Positions 52,140 to 58,686 of a stretch of DNA of 58,686 nt are shown one piece after another. Both the position numbers and the translations under genes were made by a program. The stretch comes from an uncultured Oscillospiraceae bacterium. GTDB taxonomy: Bacteria; Bacillota; Clostridia; Oscillospirales; Acutalibacteraceae. Where the stretch lies: NCBI GenBank assembly GCA_900546265.1, contig URCA01000021.1:1-58686 (forward strand), written 5' to 3'. The stretch's first letter is position 1, and each line of letters begins with the position of its first letter. The notes below the pieces were generated by a model. That model searched no databases and was not told the origin of the DNA. It saw only the letters and a program-made list of their open reading frames with translations.

Positions 52140-54785
52140 TTACCGTTTCCGGCGCACAGCGTACAGCAGCGCCGCGCCGGCCAGGGCCAGCACCGCCGCC
52201 GCCGGCAGGGCGGAGGCGACGCCTGTATCGGGGGACGCGGAGGCGGCCTCGCCGAAGAAGAAGTCGGAGCCCTGCGTCACCGTAAAGACGGCGGTGCCGT
52301 TTTTCACCGCCACCGGTCCGGCGGCTTCCGCTTTGCCTGTGATCGCATTATATCGGTAGAGGGTATAAGTACCGTCGGCGCGGGAGACGGGGGCCTCCAC
52401 CGTCATGGGGCCGGGCAGAGCGCCCTGATGGGCGAAGGAGAAAATCACCGCGTCGGGCGACAGCCGGCGGATGGCCGCGGCGTGCGGCGAGGTGAAGGAC
52501 AGGCCCATGGTGAAGGAGAGGGAGGGATCGGTGATGGCCGTGCCGGTAAAGGCGACGGTGTAGCTTTGGCCGTCCGGGGTCACGCCGGGCACCGTGTAAC
52601 GGGTGTCCGAGCCGAAGATGGTGGCGAACACATCGGCCTCCACCCGGCCCGCCAGCAGGCCGTCGATGACCTTGCGGGCGTACAGCACATCGTCGTAGCC
52701 GGTAATGTGCTTCCTATCCTTCTCCCCGATGGCCTGGTAGGCGGCTTCCAGCTTCTCCACCGTTTCCTTGTCCTTCAGGGTGACGTTCAGGGGCTGGATC
52801 TCCCCAAAAATCCGGTCGTTCAGCGCGGTCACCGCCTGCTCGATGGCGGTCAGCCGCGTTTGCAGGGCGGTCAGGCGGGTGGCGTCCACCAGGGCTTTCA
52901 CCGACGCGTTCTGGGCCGCCAGCAGGTCGGCCACGGCCTGCACTGCGGCCTTGTCGTCCAGGCAGAGGGCGGCCTCCTCGGGCAGGGCGGCGATTTTCGC
53001 CGTCAGCTCGGCGGCCATGGCCTTGTCGGTCAGCTCCTGCACCCGGGCGATAGCGGCCTTCAGGGTGCCGATGTTGTCCACCAGCGCCTGCCCCTCGGCG
53101 GACAGGGCGTTATATCGGGCCAGCAGGGCGCCCAGAGCCGCGGCGTCGTCCTTGGTCACGGCGGCGGGATCCAGCGCGCCGATGGCGGCCGCGATGTCCG
53201 CCGCCTCGGCCTTCTCGTCGGCCAGCAGGGCCAGCCGTTCCAGCATGGCGGTCAGCTCTCCGCCGCGGGTGACAGCGGCCTGCCCGGCGGCGTCCAGCCC
53301 GTCGAAGCGGGCCTTCACCCGGCTGACCTCAAAGGCGTCGGCCAGCTGCACCGGGCCGCCGGCGGCCAGCCGCCCGATGGCGTTATCCACGTCGGAGGCG
53401 GTATAGAGGCCCTTGGCGGGATCGGCATGGCCGAAGGCAAAGAGGTTGCCCGAATCGTTGACGTAGTAAATGCCGCCGTCCCGGTCGATGGCCGCGGACT
53501 GGGTGCAGTATTGGACGGTGGAGGGCTCGGCGAGCACCGTCATGTCGGGCGTGGTCTGGCCCTGCTTGTCGGCGATGAGCACCAGGGAGGAGGGGCGTTC
53601 GTACTGGGTGACGTACAGATAGACCTGCCAGCCGTTTTCCTCGGTGGCATAGGCGGTGGTCAGGACGGGGGAGGACTGGGTCTTCACATCCACGCCGTAA
53701 ATGAGCTCAAGGGTGTCGGCGTCCAGCACCGAGAAGCCGGCGGTGGACTGCACCCCGCCGCCGCCCACGTACACCCGGCCCTTGAAGACCAGGGGGCTGG
53801 AGGTGACGTCGTTGCCGATCTTTTTGCTGATGAGGGAGGCGGGATCGAATGTGTAATCACCGTTAATTTTAACAGAGTGTATGTATCCACCCTTGCTGGT
53901 GAGGAACAGGCGGCCGGTTTCCCGATCATAATGGGCCGTGCTGCGCACGCCGCCCGCCTCGCCCGGCAGGCTCAGCCGGTCGTACACCTCGTCGGTGTCC
54001 GGGCTGTGCAGCACCACCTCGCCGGCCTCCCCGGCGAAGGCGACGGCATCCCCCACGATGGCCGCGGCGCTCCAGTAGTAGCCCTTGGCCCCGCTTTCCG
54101 GGGCGTAGGTCCACGCCGGCTGCTTGACCTCGTCGGTCTTGGTCGGGTCGTCATCGGCGGTGGAGAAGGCGTAGAAGCCGCCCACCTTCGCGCTGCCGTC
54201 GGAGACGCCGGTGTAGATGTGGCCGTTATGGTACACGATGGCGGACAGGGGCTGGGCCTTTTCGCCCAGCGGGGCCGATTGCCACACCATCTCCAGGGTC
54301 TCTTGATCGTAGGCGTAAATCACGGCGGTGCTGACCTTGTCCACCGTGGCGGCCCGGGGGACGAAGATTTTTCCGTCGCCGGAGCCGATGATGGAGAAGA
54401 ACTGGCTGCCGCCGGGGCAGGCGCCCTCGGCCAGGATCTCGCCGGTGCGTTTATCCAGCTTGAGAAGGGCGCTCTTGGAGGGGGCCAGGACGAAAACGGC
54501 GTCGTCCGCCACAATGGGGGTTCCCATGTTGGCGAACCAGCCGGAGCCGTATTTAGCGGCCCATTTTTCCTCGATATCCGCGGCGGTGAGGGGCGTTTTG
54601 GCGTCCGTCACGCCGGGAGAGCCGGACTGGCCGCGGAATTGGGGGAAGTCGAGAGGGGAGTTCGCCGTGATGGCGGAGGAGGCACCGGTTCCGGCCGCCC
54701 CCGCGGCCGCCGATGGGAGACAGGCGGCGCCGGCCGCGACGGCCAGTGCCAGCAGCGCGCTGAACAAGCGCTTTTTCAGTTGCAT
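52140..54785 (-). CDS. surface PQQ-like beta-propeller protein of the B12 operon
   Basis: An 881-residue exported protein. After a signal peptide comes a PQQ/WD-type propeller (about 50-470; repeated GTPIVADDAVFVLAPSKSAL, GKIFVPRAAT, NGHIYTGVSD, GRVYVGGGG and GGIYYVNDSGNLFAFG). Then come about 230 residues of helical repeats (VKARFDGLDAAGQAAV and LGALLARYNALSAEGQALVD, FIVAR-like). A beta-domain precedes SPDTG, a hydrophobic stretch and VRRKR, a sorting-like anchor. ATG at 54785 matches the signal sequence. It is the first gene after the riboswitch and a natural candidate for a corrinoid receptor, comparable in fold to Bacteroides BtuG. That comparison is by inference only. Confidence 0.85.
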   Translation of the reverse strand: MQLKKRLFSALLALAVAAGAACLPSAAAGAAGTGASSAITANSPLDFPQFRGQSGSPGVTDAKTPLTAADIEEKWAAKYGSGWFANMGTPIVADDAVFVLAPSKSALLKLDKRTGEILAEGACPGGSQFFSIIGSGDGKIFVPRAATVDKVSTAVIYAYDQETLEMVWQSAPLGEKAQPLSAIVYHNGHIYTGVSDGSAKVGGFYAFSTADDDPTKTDEVKQPAWTYAPESGAKGYYWSAAAIVGDAVAFAGEAGEVVLHSPDTDEVYDRLSLPGEAGGVRSTAHYDRETGRLFLTSKGGYIHSVKINGDYTFDPASLISKKIGNDVTSSPLVFKGRVYVGGGGVQSTAGFSVLDADTLELIYGVDVKTQSSPVLTTAYATEENGWQVYLYVTQYERPSSLVLIADKQGQTTPDMTVLAEPSTVQYCTQSAAIDRDGGIYYVNDSGNLFAFGHADPAKGLYTASDVDNAIGRLAAGGPVQLADAFEVSRVKARFDGLDAAGQAAVTRGGELTAMLERLALLADEKAEAADIAAAIGALDPAAVTKDDAAALGALLARYNALSAEGQALVDNIGTLKAAIARVQELTDKAMAAELTAKIAALPEEAALCLDDKAAVQAVADLLAAQNASVKALVDATRLTALQTRLTAIEQAVTALNDRIFGEIQPLNVTLKDKETVEKLEAAYQAIGEKDRKHITGYDDVLYARKVIDGLLAGRVEADVFATIFGSDTRYTVPGVTPDGQSYTVAFTGTAITDPSLSFTMGLSFTSPHAAAIRRLSPDAVIFSFAHQGALPGPMTVEAPVSRADGTYTLYRYNAITGKAEAAGPVAVKNGTAVFTVTQGSDFFFGEAASASPDTGVASALPAAAVLALAGAALLYAVRRKR

Positions 54786-54837
54786 GGGGCTACATCCTTT
54801 CTTCGCCGGTCGGGTCGTCCCGCCGGCCTTGCTGCGA

Positions 54838-54866
54838 ACAAAAAAGAGAGCCGGTTTCGGCTCTCT
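54838..54866 (-). terminator. riboswitch-controlled intrinsic terminator
   Basis: On the minus strand AGAGAGCCG pairs with CGGCTCTCT around a four-base loop and is followed by TTTTTTGTT. It lies between the riboswitch and the propeller gene. This layout indicates premature termination when ligand is bound. Confidence 0.9.
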
Positions 54867-54922
54867 ATCCCGCGCAGCGGGGATGCGCTCCCCTGCGTCT
54901 GGGCGCGATTTCCCGCGTGTCC

Positions 54923-55132
54923 CGGCGTCAGGCAGGTCTCCTGGCTCGAATTCCACCTACTCGCTTTCCGTCTTCCCAGAGGGTATCCAGTGACTGAAGC
55001 GCCGGCCTGGCCGGGGCTTCCCGAAAGCTTTCGTCCTTCTCACAGTAGCGGGGGCTGCCGCGGTTTCGCACCGCGTTCCCTTTTCATCCGCGCGGCCCCG
55101 GAAAGCCCGGAGCGACGCGGAACCGTACGCCG
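54923..55132 (-). promoter_or_regulatory. cobalamin riboswitch
   Basis: The minus strand carries the B12 box AGCCAGGAGACCTGCC (54931-54946), the conserved core GCAGCCCCCGCTACTGTGA (55040-55058), a CACTGG segment, GGGAAG and GAGTAGG in the right order. The closing stem is CGGCGT (55127-55132) with ACGCCG (54923-54928). This is a full adenosylcobalamin-class aptamer. Together with the terminator downstream it should shut off the six-gene operon when cobalamin is plentiful. Confidence 0.96.
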
Positions 55133-55265
55133 TTATTCGATTTTGTTCCACCGCCCATTGTAGCCCCGTAGGCCCTCCCTGTCAAGGGACGGGCGCGGGG
55201 AGCGGAATATTTTCCAAAAACAGATGAAAAAAGTTGGCCCGGGCCGGGCGGAGGAATCGGCGGCC

Positions 55266-55310
55266 CGAAAAAGCTCCCGGCCCCTCCAAATTTGTCCGAA
55301 GGGGCCGGGG
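55266..55310 (-). terminator. intrinsic terminator of the small membrane-protein gene
   Basis: On the minus strand CCCGGCCCCT pairs with AGGGGCCGGG and is followed by AGCTTTTTC. It lies 55 bases after the stop at 55365 and insulates the riboswitch unit. Confidence 0.82.
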
Positions 55311-55364
55311 AATCAGGGCTTTTCACGGTGGCCGCAGCGTCAGGCTTCTTATCCAAACGTTTTT

Positions 55365-55835
55365 TTATCCTTTTTCATGTTTCCCGCATCGTTTTCCGGC
55401 CTTCAGAAGGCCGATATTGGCGCCGTAAAACACAGGAAGAAGCACCAGCAGCCAATAGAAATCTCGGAAAAAGTGAAAAACGCCATAAACGGGTATCCAT
55501 ACCATAATCGCCGGCAGCAGCCATACATACCACGCAATGCTTTGAGATGCCAGCTGCATTATAGAGGTTGTCAGGGTCGCTGCCATGGATATTCCCAGAT
55601 AAGCGGAAAGGGTGATAACATATCGTTTGCCGCCATATTTTCCAAACAGAAACGACATGGCGAGTACCCCTATTAAGAGAAGGCTGGAAACCAGGGGTTC
55701 GGCGATTTTGTATTGCAGCCGGCCGAAGAGGAAGCTCTCCATATTCAAAAGCATCGCCCCGGCATATAAAACGCAGACGCAAAGGATGCTTAAGCCAAGA
55801 GCCTTCGATGGCCTTCTAATTACAGATTGGTTCAT
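55365..55835 (-). CDS. hypothetical membrane protein
   Basis: A 156-residue protein with four to five hydrophobic helices (LSILCVCVLYAGAMLL, PLVSSLLLIGVLAMSFLFG, YLGISMAATLTTSIMQLA, WYVWLLPAIMVWIPVYGVF and WLLVLLPVFYGANIGLL). No family is recognised. G+C content is lower than its neighbours, which hints at later acquisition. A basic N-terminus and GKRCGKHEKG tail are probably cytoplasmic. Confidence 0.7.
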   Translation of the reverse strand: MNQSVIRRPSKALGLSILCVCVLYAGAMLLNMESFLFGRLQYKIAEPLVSSLLLIGVLAMSFLFGKYGGKRYVITLSAYLGISMAATLTTSIMQLASQSIAWYVWLLPAIMVWIPVYGVFHFFRDFYWLLVLLPVFYGANIGLLKAGKRCGKHEKG

Positions 55836-56049
55836 AATTCCCCACCAACGTCATGATTTCCGTTTTACTATTTGGATTTGGCCTCGTGCTTATGGCGTGA
55901 TCCATATGGGTTCCTATTCATTATATTCTATTACCATTATAAAATCCAGTATATTTTATCAACAAATAAATATAAAATTTATATAATAATAAATGTATTC
56001 GTTAAAATTGCGGCTAATTGACAATGACTATAGACACGCGGAAGGCCGA
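55836..56049. other. A+T-rich intergenic region
   Basis: About 210 bases of unusually A+T-rich DNA (especially 55920-56010) containing likely promoter sequence for the membrane-protein gene but no visible coding frame or repeat. Confidence 0.5.
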
Positions 56050-56078
56050 AAAAAACCCCGCCGGTCGTCCGGCAGGGC
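56050..56078 (-). terminator. intrinsic terminator of the acetyltransferase gene
   Basis: On the minus strand CCCTGCCGG pairs with CCGGCGGGG and is followed by seven T. It sits 6 bases past the acetyltransferase stop. Confidence 0.9.
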
Positions 56079-56083
56079 TTTGC

Positions 56084-56695
56084 TTATTCCAGATCGATGG
56101 GGCGGGTTTTGTCGTAGACCTCGTAGTCCCGCTCGCTGATTTCCCGCAGTACCCGGCAGGGGCTGCCCACGGCCACCACGTTTGCCGGAATATCCTTGGT
56201 CACGACGCTGCCCGCGCCGATGACCGTGTTGTCCCCGATGGTCACCCCGGGCAGGATGATGCTGCCCGCGCCGATCCACACGTTTTTACCGATGGTCACC
56301 GGCAGATTGTACTGGGCCTGTTTGCGGCGCAGACCGGGATGGATGGGATGGGTGGCCGCGTCGATGGTGACGTTGGGGCCGATCATGGTGCCCTCCCCGA
56401 TATAGATATGGGTATCGTCCACCAGGGTGAGGTTGAAGTTGGCGTACACGTCCCGGCCGATATGGGTGTGCCGGCCCCAGTTGGCCCGCAGCGGCGGCTC
56501 GATATAAATGTTTTCCCCCACCTCGGCCAGCAGCTGGCGGAGCAGCGCCGTCCGCTTTTCCCCCTCGCCGGGGCGGGTCTGGTTGAAATCGTACAGGATT
56601 TCCAGGCAGGCCGCCTGTTCCTTCATCAGGGTTTCGTCGTTGCAGAAATAGAGCTTCTGCCCGTGCATCCGCTCGAGAATTTCCTTCATCTCCAT
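56084..56695 (-). CDS. maltose/galactoside O-acetyltransferase (LacA/Maa-type)
   Basis: A 203-residue left-handed beta-helix hexapeptide acetyltransferase. The N-terminal helical cap (QAACLEILYDFNQTRPGE) is followed by the trimer-forming strand repeats (GRHTHIGRDVYANFNLTLVD). The active-site His is within DAATHPIHPGLR, and the terminal repeats read VTIGKNVWIGAGSIILPGV. It transfers acetyl from acetyl-CoA to sugars such as maltose or galactosides. It stands alone and is divergent from the DUF4349 gene. Confidence 0.93.
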   Translation of the reverse strand: MEMKEILERMHGQKLYFCNDETLMKEQAACLEILYDFNQTRPGEGEKRTALLRQLLAEVGENIYIEPPLRANWGRHTHIGRDVYANFNLTLVDDTHIYIGEGTMIGPNVTIDAATHPIHPGLRRKQAQYNLPVTIGKNVWIGAGSIILPGVTIGDNTVIGAGSVVTKDIPANVVAVGSPCRVLREISERDYEVYDKTRPIDLE

Positions 56696-56805
56696 GGGGA
56701 GCCCTCCTTAACTATTGGCTGTCCCGTCCAGTGTACCCCGCCGCCGCCGGTTTTGCAACCCTTTTCCGCGCGGGGCAGTTGTTACGAATAATTCTCCAGT
56801 TTTCA

Positions 56806-56834
56806 TTGAAGTTTGCGGAAATATATGGTATGCT
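56806..56834 (+). promoter_or_regulatory. promoter of the DUF4349 gene
   Basis: TTGAAG (56806-56811), 17 bases, TATGCT (56829-56834), then a GAGGAGGGG ribosome site and ATG at 56863. No operator-like palindrome was seen. Confidence 0.7.
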
Positions 56835-56862
56835 TTGCCTATAACAGAGAGGAGGGGATCGA

Positions 56863-57786
56863 ATGTTCAAGCGATTGGCGGCCGGGCTGCTGGCCCTGCT
56901 GCTCTGCCTGGGCGCGGCGGGCTGCGCGGGCGCGGCCCCCGGGGGTGCGGCGCCGGGCCAAAAAGATTACGGCAGCGGGGACAGCCTGAACACGGACGAG
57001 GGGGAGCGGGAGGCGGCGGCCGACCGCAAGCTCATCAAAACCGTGGAGCTGGAGCTGGAGACCCGCACCTACGACGCCTTCATGGACAGCCTGAACGCCG
57101 GGCTGGCCGCGGCGGGCGGCTATGTGCAGCAGTCGGATATCCGCGGCGGCGCGGGCAGCGCGGGGCGGTACGGCACCATCGTGCTGCGGGTGCCCGCCGA
57201 CAAGCTGAACGGGTTCCTGGAGGCGCTGGCCCCCCATGGCACGGTGCTGGCCCGCACCGAAAACGTCCAGGACGTGACCATGGACTATGTGGACGTGCAG
57301 AGCCGGCTCAAGGCCCTGCGCACCGAGCAGGAGGCGCTGCTCGCCCTGCTGGAGAAGGCCACGTCCCTCAGCGACATCCTCACCCTGCAGGAAAAGCTGA
57401 CCGGCGTGCGGGGGGATATCGAATCCTATGAGACCAAGCTGCGCACCATGGAGACCCTGGTGGCCTACAGCACGGTCACCCTCCGGCTCAGCGAGGTGGA
57501 GAAGGAAACCGTCGTGGAGCCGGTGGGGATTTGGCAGGAAATCGGCGTCCGCTTCTCGGACAGCCTGTCCGGCGTGGGCCGCGGCCTGCGGGCGGTGTTC
57601 GTCTGGTTCGTCGGGTCGCTGCCCTATCTGCTGCTGATCGCGGCGATGGCCGCCGTGGCGATTCTGGTTGTCCGCTTAGGGCTGCGCCGCAGCCGGCGCC
57701 GCCGGCAGACAAGGCCGCCCTATGCGCCTCCCGCCGCCGCCCCGCCGTCCGCCGACGCTTCCCCGGACAGGGAGCCCAAAGAGTAA
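56863..57786 (+). CDS. DUF4349 lipoprotein
   Basis: A 307-residue lipoprotein with signal peptide and lipobox GAAGCAG. The DUF4349 domain (about 55-265) has KLIKTVELELETRTYDAFMD, GRYGTIVLRVPADKLNGFLE and the coiled-coil helix pair (VDVQSRLKALRTEQEALLAL, DILTLQEKLTGVRGDIESYE). One membrane helix (LPYLLLIAAMAAVAILVVRLG) and a proline- and arginine-rich tail follow. Proteins of this family are envelope-associated with no settled function. It is monocistronic, with its own promoter and a following hairpin. Confidence 0.88.
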   Translation: MFKRLAAGLLALLLCLGAAGCAGAAPGGAAPGQKDYGSGDSLNTDEGEREAAADRKLIKTVELELETRTYDAFMDSLNAGLAAAGGYVQQSDIRGGAGSAGRYGTIVLRVPADKLNGFLEALAPHGTVLARTENVQDVTMDYVDVQSRLKALRTEQEALLALLEKATSLSDILTLQEKLTGVRGDIESYETKLRTMETLVAYSTVTLRLSEVEKETVVEPVGIWQEIGVRFSDSLSGVGRGLRAVFVWFVGSLPYLLLIAAMAAVAILVVRLGLRRSRRRRQTRPPYAPPAAAPPSADASPDREPKE

Positions 57787-57791
57787 CGAGA

Positions 57792-58042
57792 ACCGCCCCG
57801 GAGCCGAAGCTCCGGGGCGGTCAGACTGTCAAAGAAGTATCGGAGGGAAGGGAAGGTGTGGAGGGGGAACCGTCAGGGTTCCCCACTCCGCGTCGAGCGA
57901 AGCGGATCACCCGCCCGCAGGCGGCCAAAAGTGGGGAAAATCGGCACGATTTCCCCCACTTTTGCTCAGCTTGGCGTAAACGGCCGGCGTGAGCCGGACT
58001 TTTTCGACAAGCTGCCGCCCCGGAGCCGAAACTCCGGGGCGG
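57792..58042. repeat. hairpin-rich intergenic cassette bounded by near-identical hairpins
   Basis: ACCGCCCCGGAGCCGAAGC... at 57792-57821 and a near-identical CCGCCCCGGAGCCGAAAC... at 58015-58042 are strong hairpins that could end the DUF4349 and holin-like transcripts. Between them lie further inverted repeats, such as GGGGAACC/GGTTCCCC around 57868-57887 and a long stem at 57928-57963. TCAGACTGTCAAA (57821-57833) is the complement of TTTGACAGTCTGA at about 47296-47308. No coding frame is credible. Confidence 0.72.
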
Positions 58043-58051
58043 TTCCGTCTT

Positions 58052-58357
58052 TTATCCCTGCTTTTGGCCCAGGGCCTGCAGCTTGCCGATGAGGTCGCTG
58101 ACGTAGTTGGCGCCCCGGGAGGCGAACAGGCCGGTGAGCGCCGTGCCAATCCAGGGGGCGGCGAAACGCAGCCCCAGCGCGGCGTACAGGTCGGCCCCCG
58201 CCGCGAAGCACAGGGCGATGGCGATGGCCGCCGCCGACAGCTGCGTAATCGCCGTTCGATAGTCCTTTTCGGTGAACATTTTCACGATGCTTTTGACGTA
58301 CTCCACCACGGCCTCCACCGTCACGGCCAGGGCGAGAATGAGTAAAATCCCCTGCAT
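58052..58357 (-). CDS. phage holin-like small membrane protein
   Basis: A 101-residue protein with hydrophobic helices ILLILALAVTVEAVVEYV and LSAAAIAIALCFAAGADLYA and the C-terminal segment ASRGANYVSDLIGKLQ. It is closely similar to the orphan at 31245-31553. GAAAGGAGACGG precedes ATG. It follows a small phage-type membrane protein on the same strand, as in lysis modules, so a holin role in releasing an endolysin is likely. Membership in a full prophage cannot be judged because the window ends here. Confidence 0.82.
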   Translation of the reverse strand: MQGILLILALAVTVEAVVEYVKSIVKMFTEKDYRTAITQLSAAAIAIALCFAAGADLYAALGLRFAAPWIGTALTGLFASRGANYVSDLIGKLQALGQKQG

Positions 58358-58373
58358 ATATCCGTCTCCTTTC

Positions 58374-58607
58374 TTATCCGACGCGCTGTTCCTCGTGCCG
58401 CTCCAGGTCGGCGATCCGATGGTTGGCCACGCCCATTTGTTCCTCCAGCCGGTAGGTGCGCTCGATGAGGCTGTTGTGCTTCTCCACCTTGGCCTCCAGC
58501 TTCTGCAGCCGGAAGTTGGTCAGGCGGCTGGAAGCCAGCACCCCGCCCGCGCTGCCCGCCAGCGTCCCGAACAGGGCGATGAGGGCCACGGCGATTTCAT
58601 TTGACAC
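58374..58607 (-). CDS. small phage-type protein with membrane helix and coiled coil
   Basis: A 77-residue protein with GTG start at 58605-58607 preceded by GGGAGG. The N-terminal helix (IAVALIALFGTLAGSAGGVL) is followed by a coiled coil (FRLQKLEAKVEKHNSLIERT and YRLEEQMGVANHRIADLER). This arrangement is typical of small lysis-module proteins found next to holins in Clostridia phages. It lies 16 bases upstream of the holin-like gene. A longer frame from ATG at 58646 overlaps the preceding gene and is less likely. Confidence 0.75.
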   Translation of the reverse strand: MSNEIAVALIALFGTLAGSAGGVLASSRLTNFRLQKLEAKVEKHNSLIERTYRLEEQMGVANHRIADLERHEEQRVG

Positions 58608-58624
58608 GTCTGTTTGCCTCCCGT

Positions 58625-58686
58625 TTATTTCTTGACGACGCGGCATTGCAGCCGGTCGAAAGGTTTGCCGAAGCTGCCGGCGTAGC
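58625..58686 (-). CDS. C-terminus of a gene running off the window
   Basis: On the minus strand the last codons before a TAA at 58625-58627 read YAGSFGKPFDRLQCRVVKK. The length and composition fit the end of a secreted or phage-type enzyme such as an endolysin, but nothing more can be said from 19 residues. Confidence 0.5.
   Translation of the reverse strand, partial: YAGSFGKPFDRLQCRVVKK

Noticed and set aside
52428..55163. Open frame of about 900 codons on the plus strand
   Set aside because: It is antisense to the propeller gene and riboswitch, is Gly/Val/His-rich as expected from a high-G+C shadow frame, and has no ribosome site or domain.

Overview
The window looks like chromosome of a Gram-positive anaerobic Clostridia member, most likely Oscillospiraceae/Ruminococcaceae-like. 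This is inferred from gene families and is not proven. The supporting signs are strong AGGAGG-type ribosome sites, Cys-lipidated solute-binding proteins, an ECF vitamin transporter, xPxTG-type C-terminal tails, a DUF6062 protein and IS110 remnants. By eye, the first 32 kb has clearly lower G+C than the rest.

Region 1 (about 19-32362) is a genomic island at the 3' end of a tRNA-Arg(CCG) gene. The intact tRNA lies at 32316-32392 on the minus strand. A perfect 49-bp copy of its 3' part sits at 19-67, giving the classic attL/attR layout with a spacing of 32,295 bp. No integrase is visible. The cargo is a glycan-utilisation locus. It holds a decayed glycerophosphodiesterase, a GH1 glucosidase, and one long collinear operon: a 949-residue non-lipoprotein solute-binding protein, two permeases, a membrane-anchored NHL protein, a YIP1 protein, a DUF5696 lipoprotein, two more permeases and a LacI regulator. 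A second solute-binding lipoprotein and a run of surface and hydrolytic proteins follow (Asp-box propeller, GH106-like, duplicated-domain surface protein, propeller-CBM9 surface protein, GH127-like, phosphodiester glycosidase, GH78-like). Four copies of a palindromic operator (consensus GTTACACGTGTAAC) lie at or just after promoters of the main transcription units, so the LacI protein very probably controls the whole locus. No transporter ATPase is encoded. The right end of the island holds a structured-RNA candidate, an IS110 left-end/N-terminal remnant, an orphan holin-like gene and a small unknown gene.

Region 2 (32.5-47.3 kb) is ordinary-looking chromosome. It carries GH36 alpha-galactosidase, small helical proteins, DUF6062, an OGG1-type DNA glycosylase, an M14 carboxypeptidase, a NUDIX hydrolase, and membrane proteins. 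It also carries an amino-sugar operon (DUF6259 hydrolase, XRE-HTH fused to a BadF/NAGK-type kinase, MurQ) and a two-component system.

Region 3 (47.3-55.1 kb) is a cobalamin-riboswitch operon on the minus strand. A canonical B12 riboswitch with an intrinsic terminator precedes, in order, a surface beta-propeller protein, a DUF4430 (transcobalamin-like) lipoprotein, EcfT, a fused EcfA-EcfA, an ECF S component and a Dph6-like PP-loop protein. This looks like a complete Gram-positive corrinoid-capture system, built from a propeller receptor, an intrinsic-factor-like lipoprotein and an ECF importer.

Region 4 (55.2-58.7 kb) has a small membrane protein, a LacA/Maa-type acetyltransferase, a DUF4349 lipoprotein, a hairpin-rich intergenic cassette, and the edge of a phage-like lysis module. 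The holin-like gene of that module is a paralog of the one in the island.
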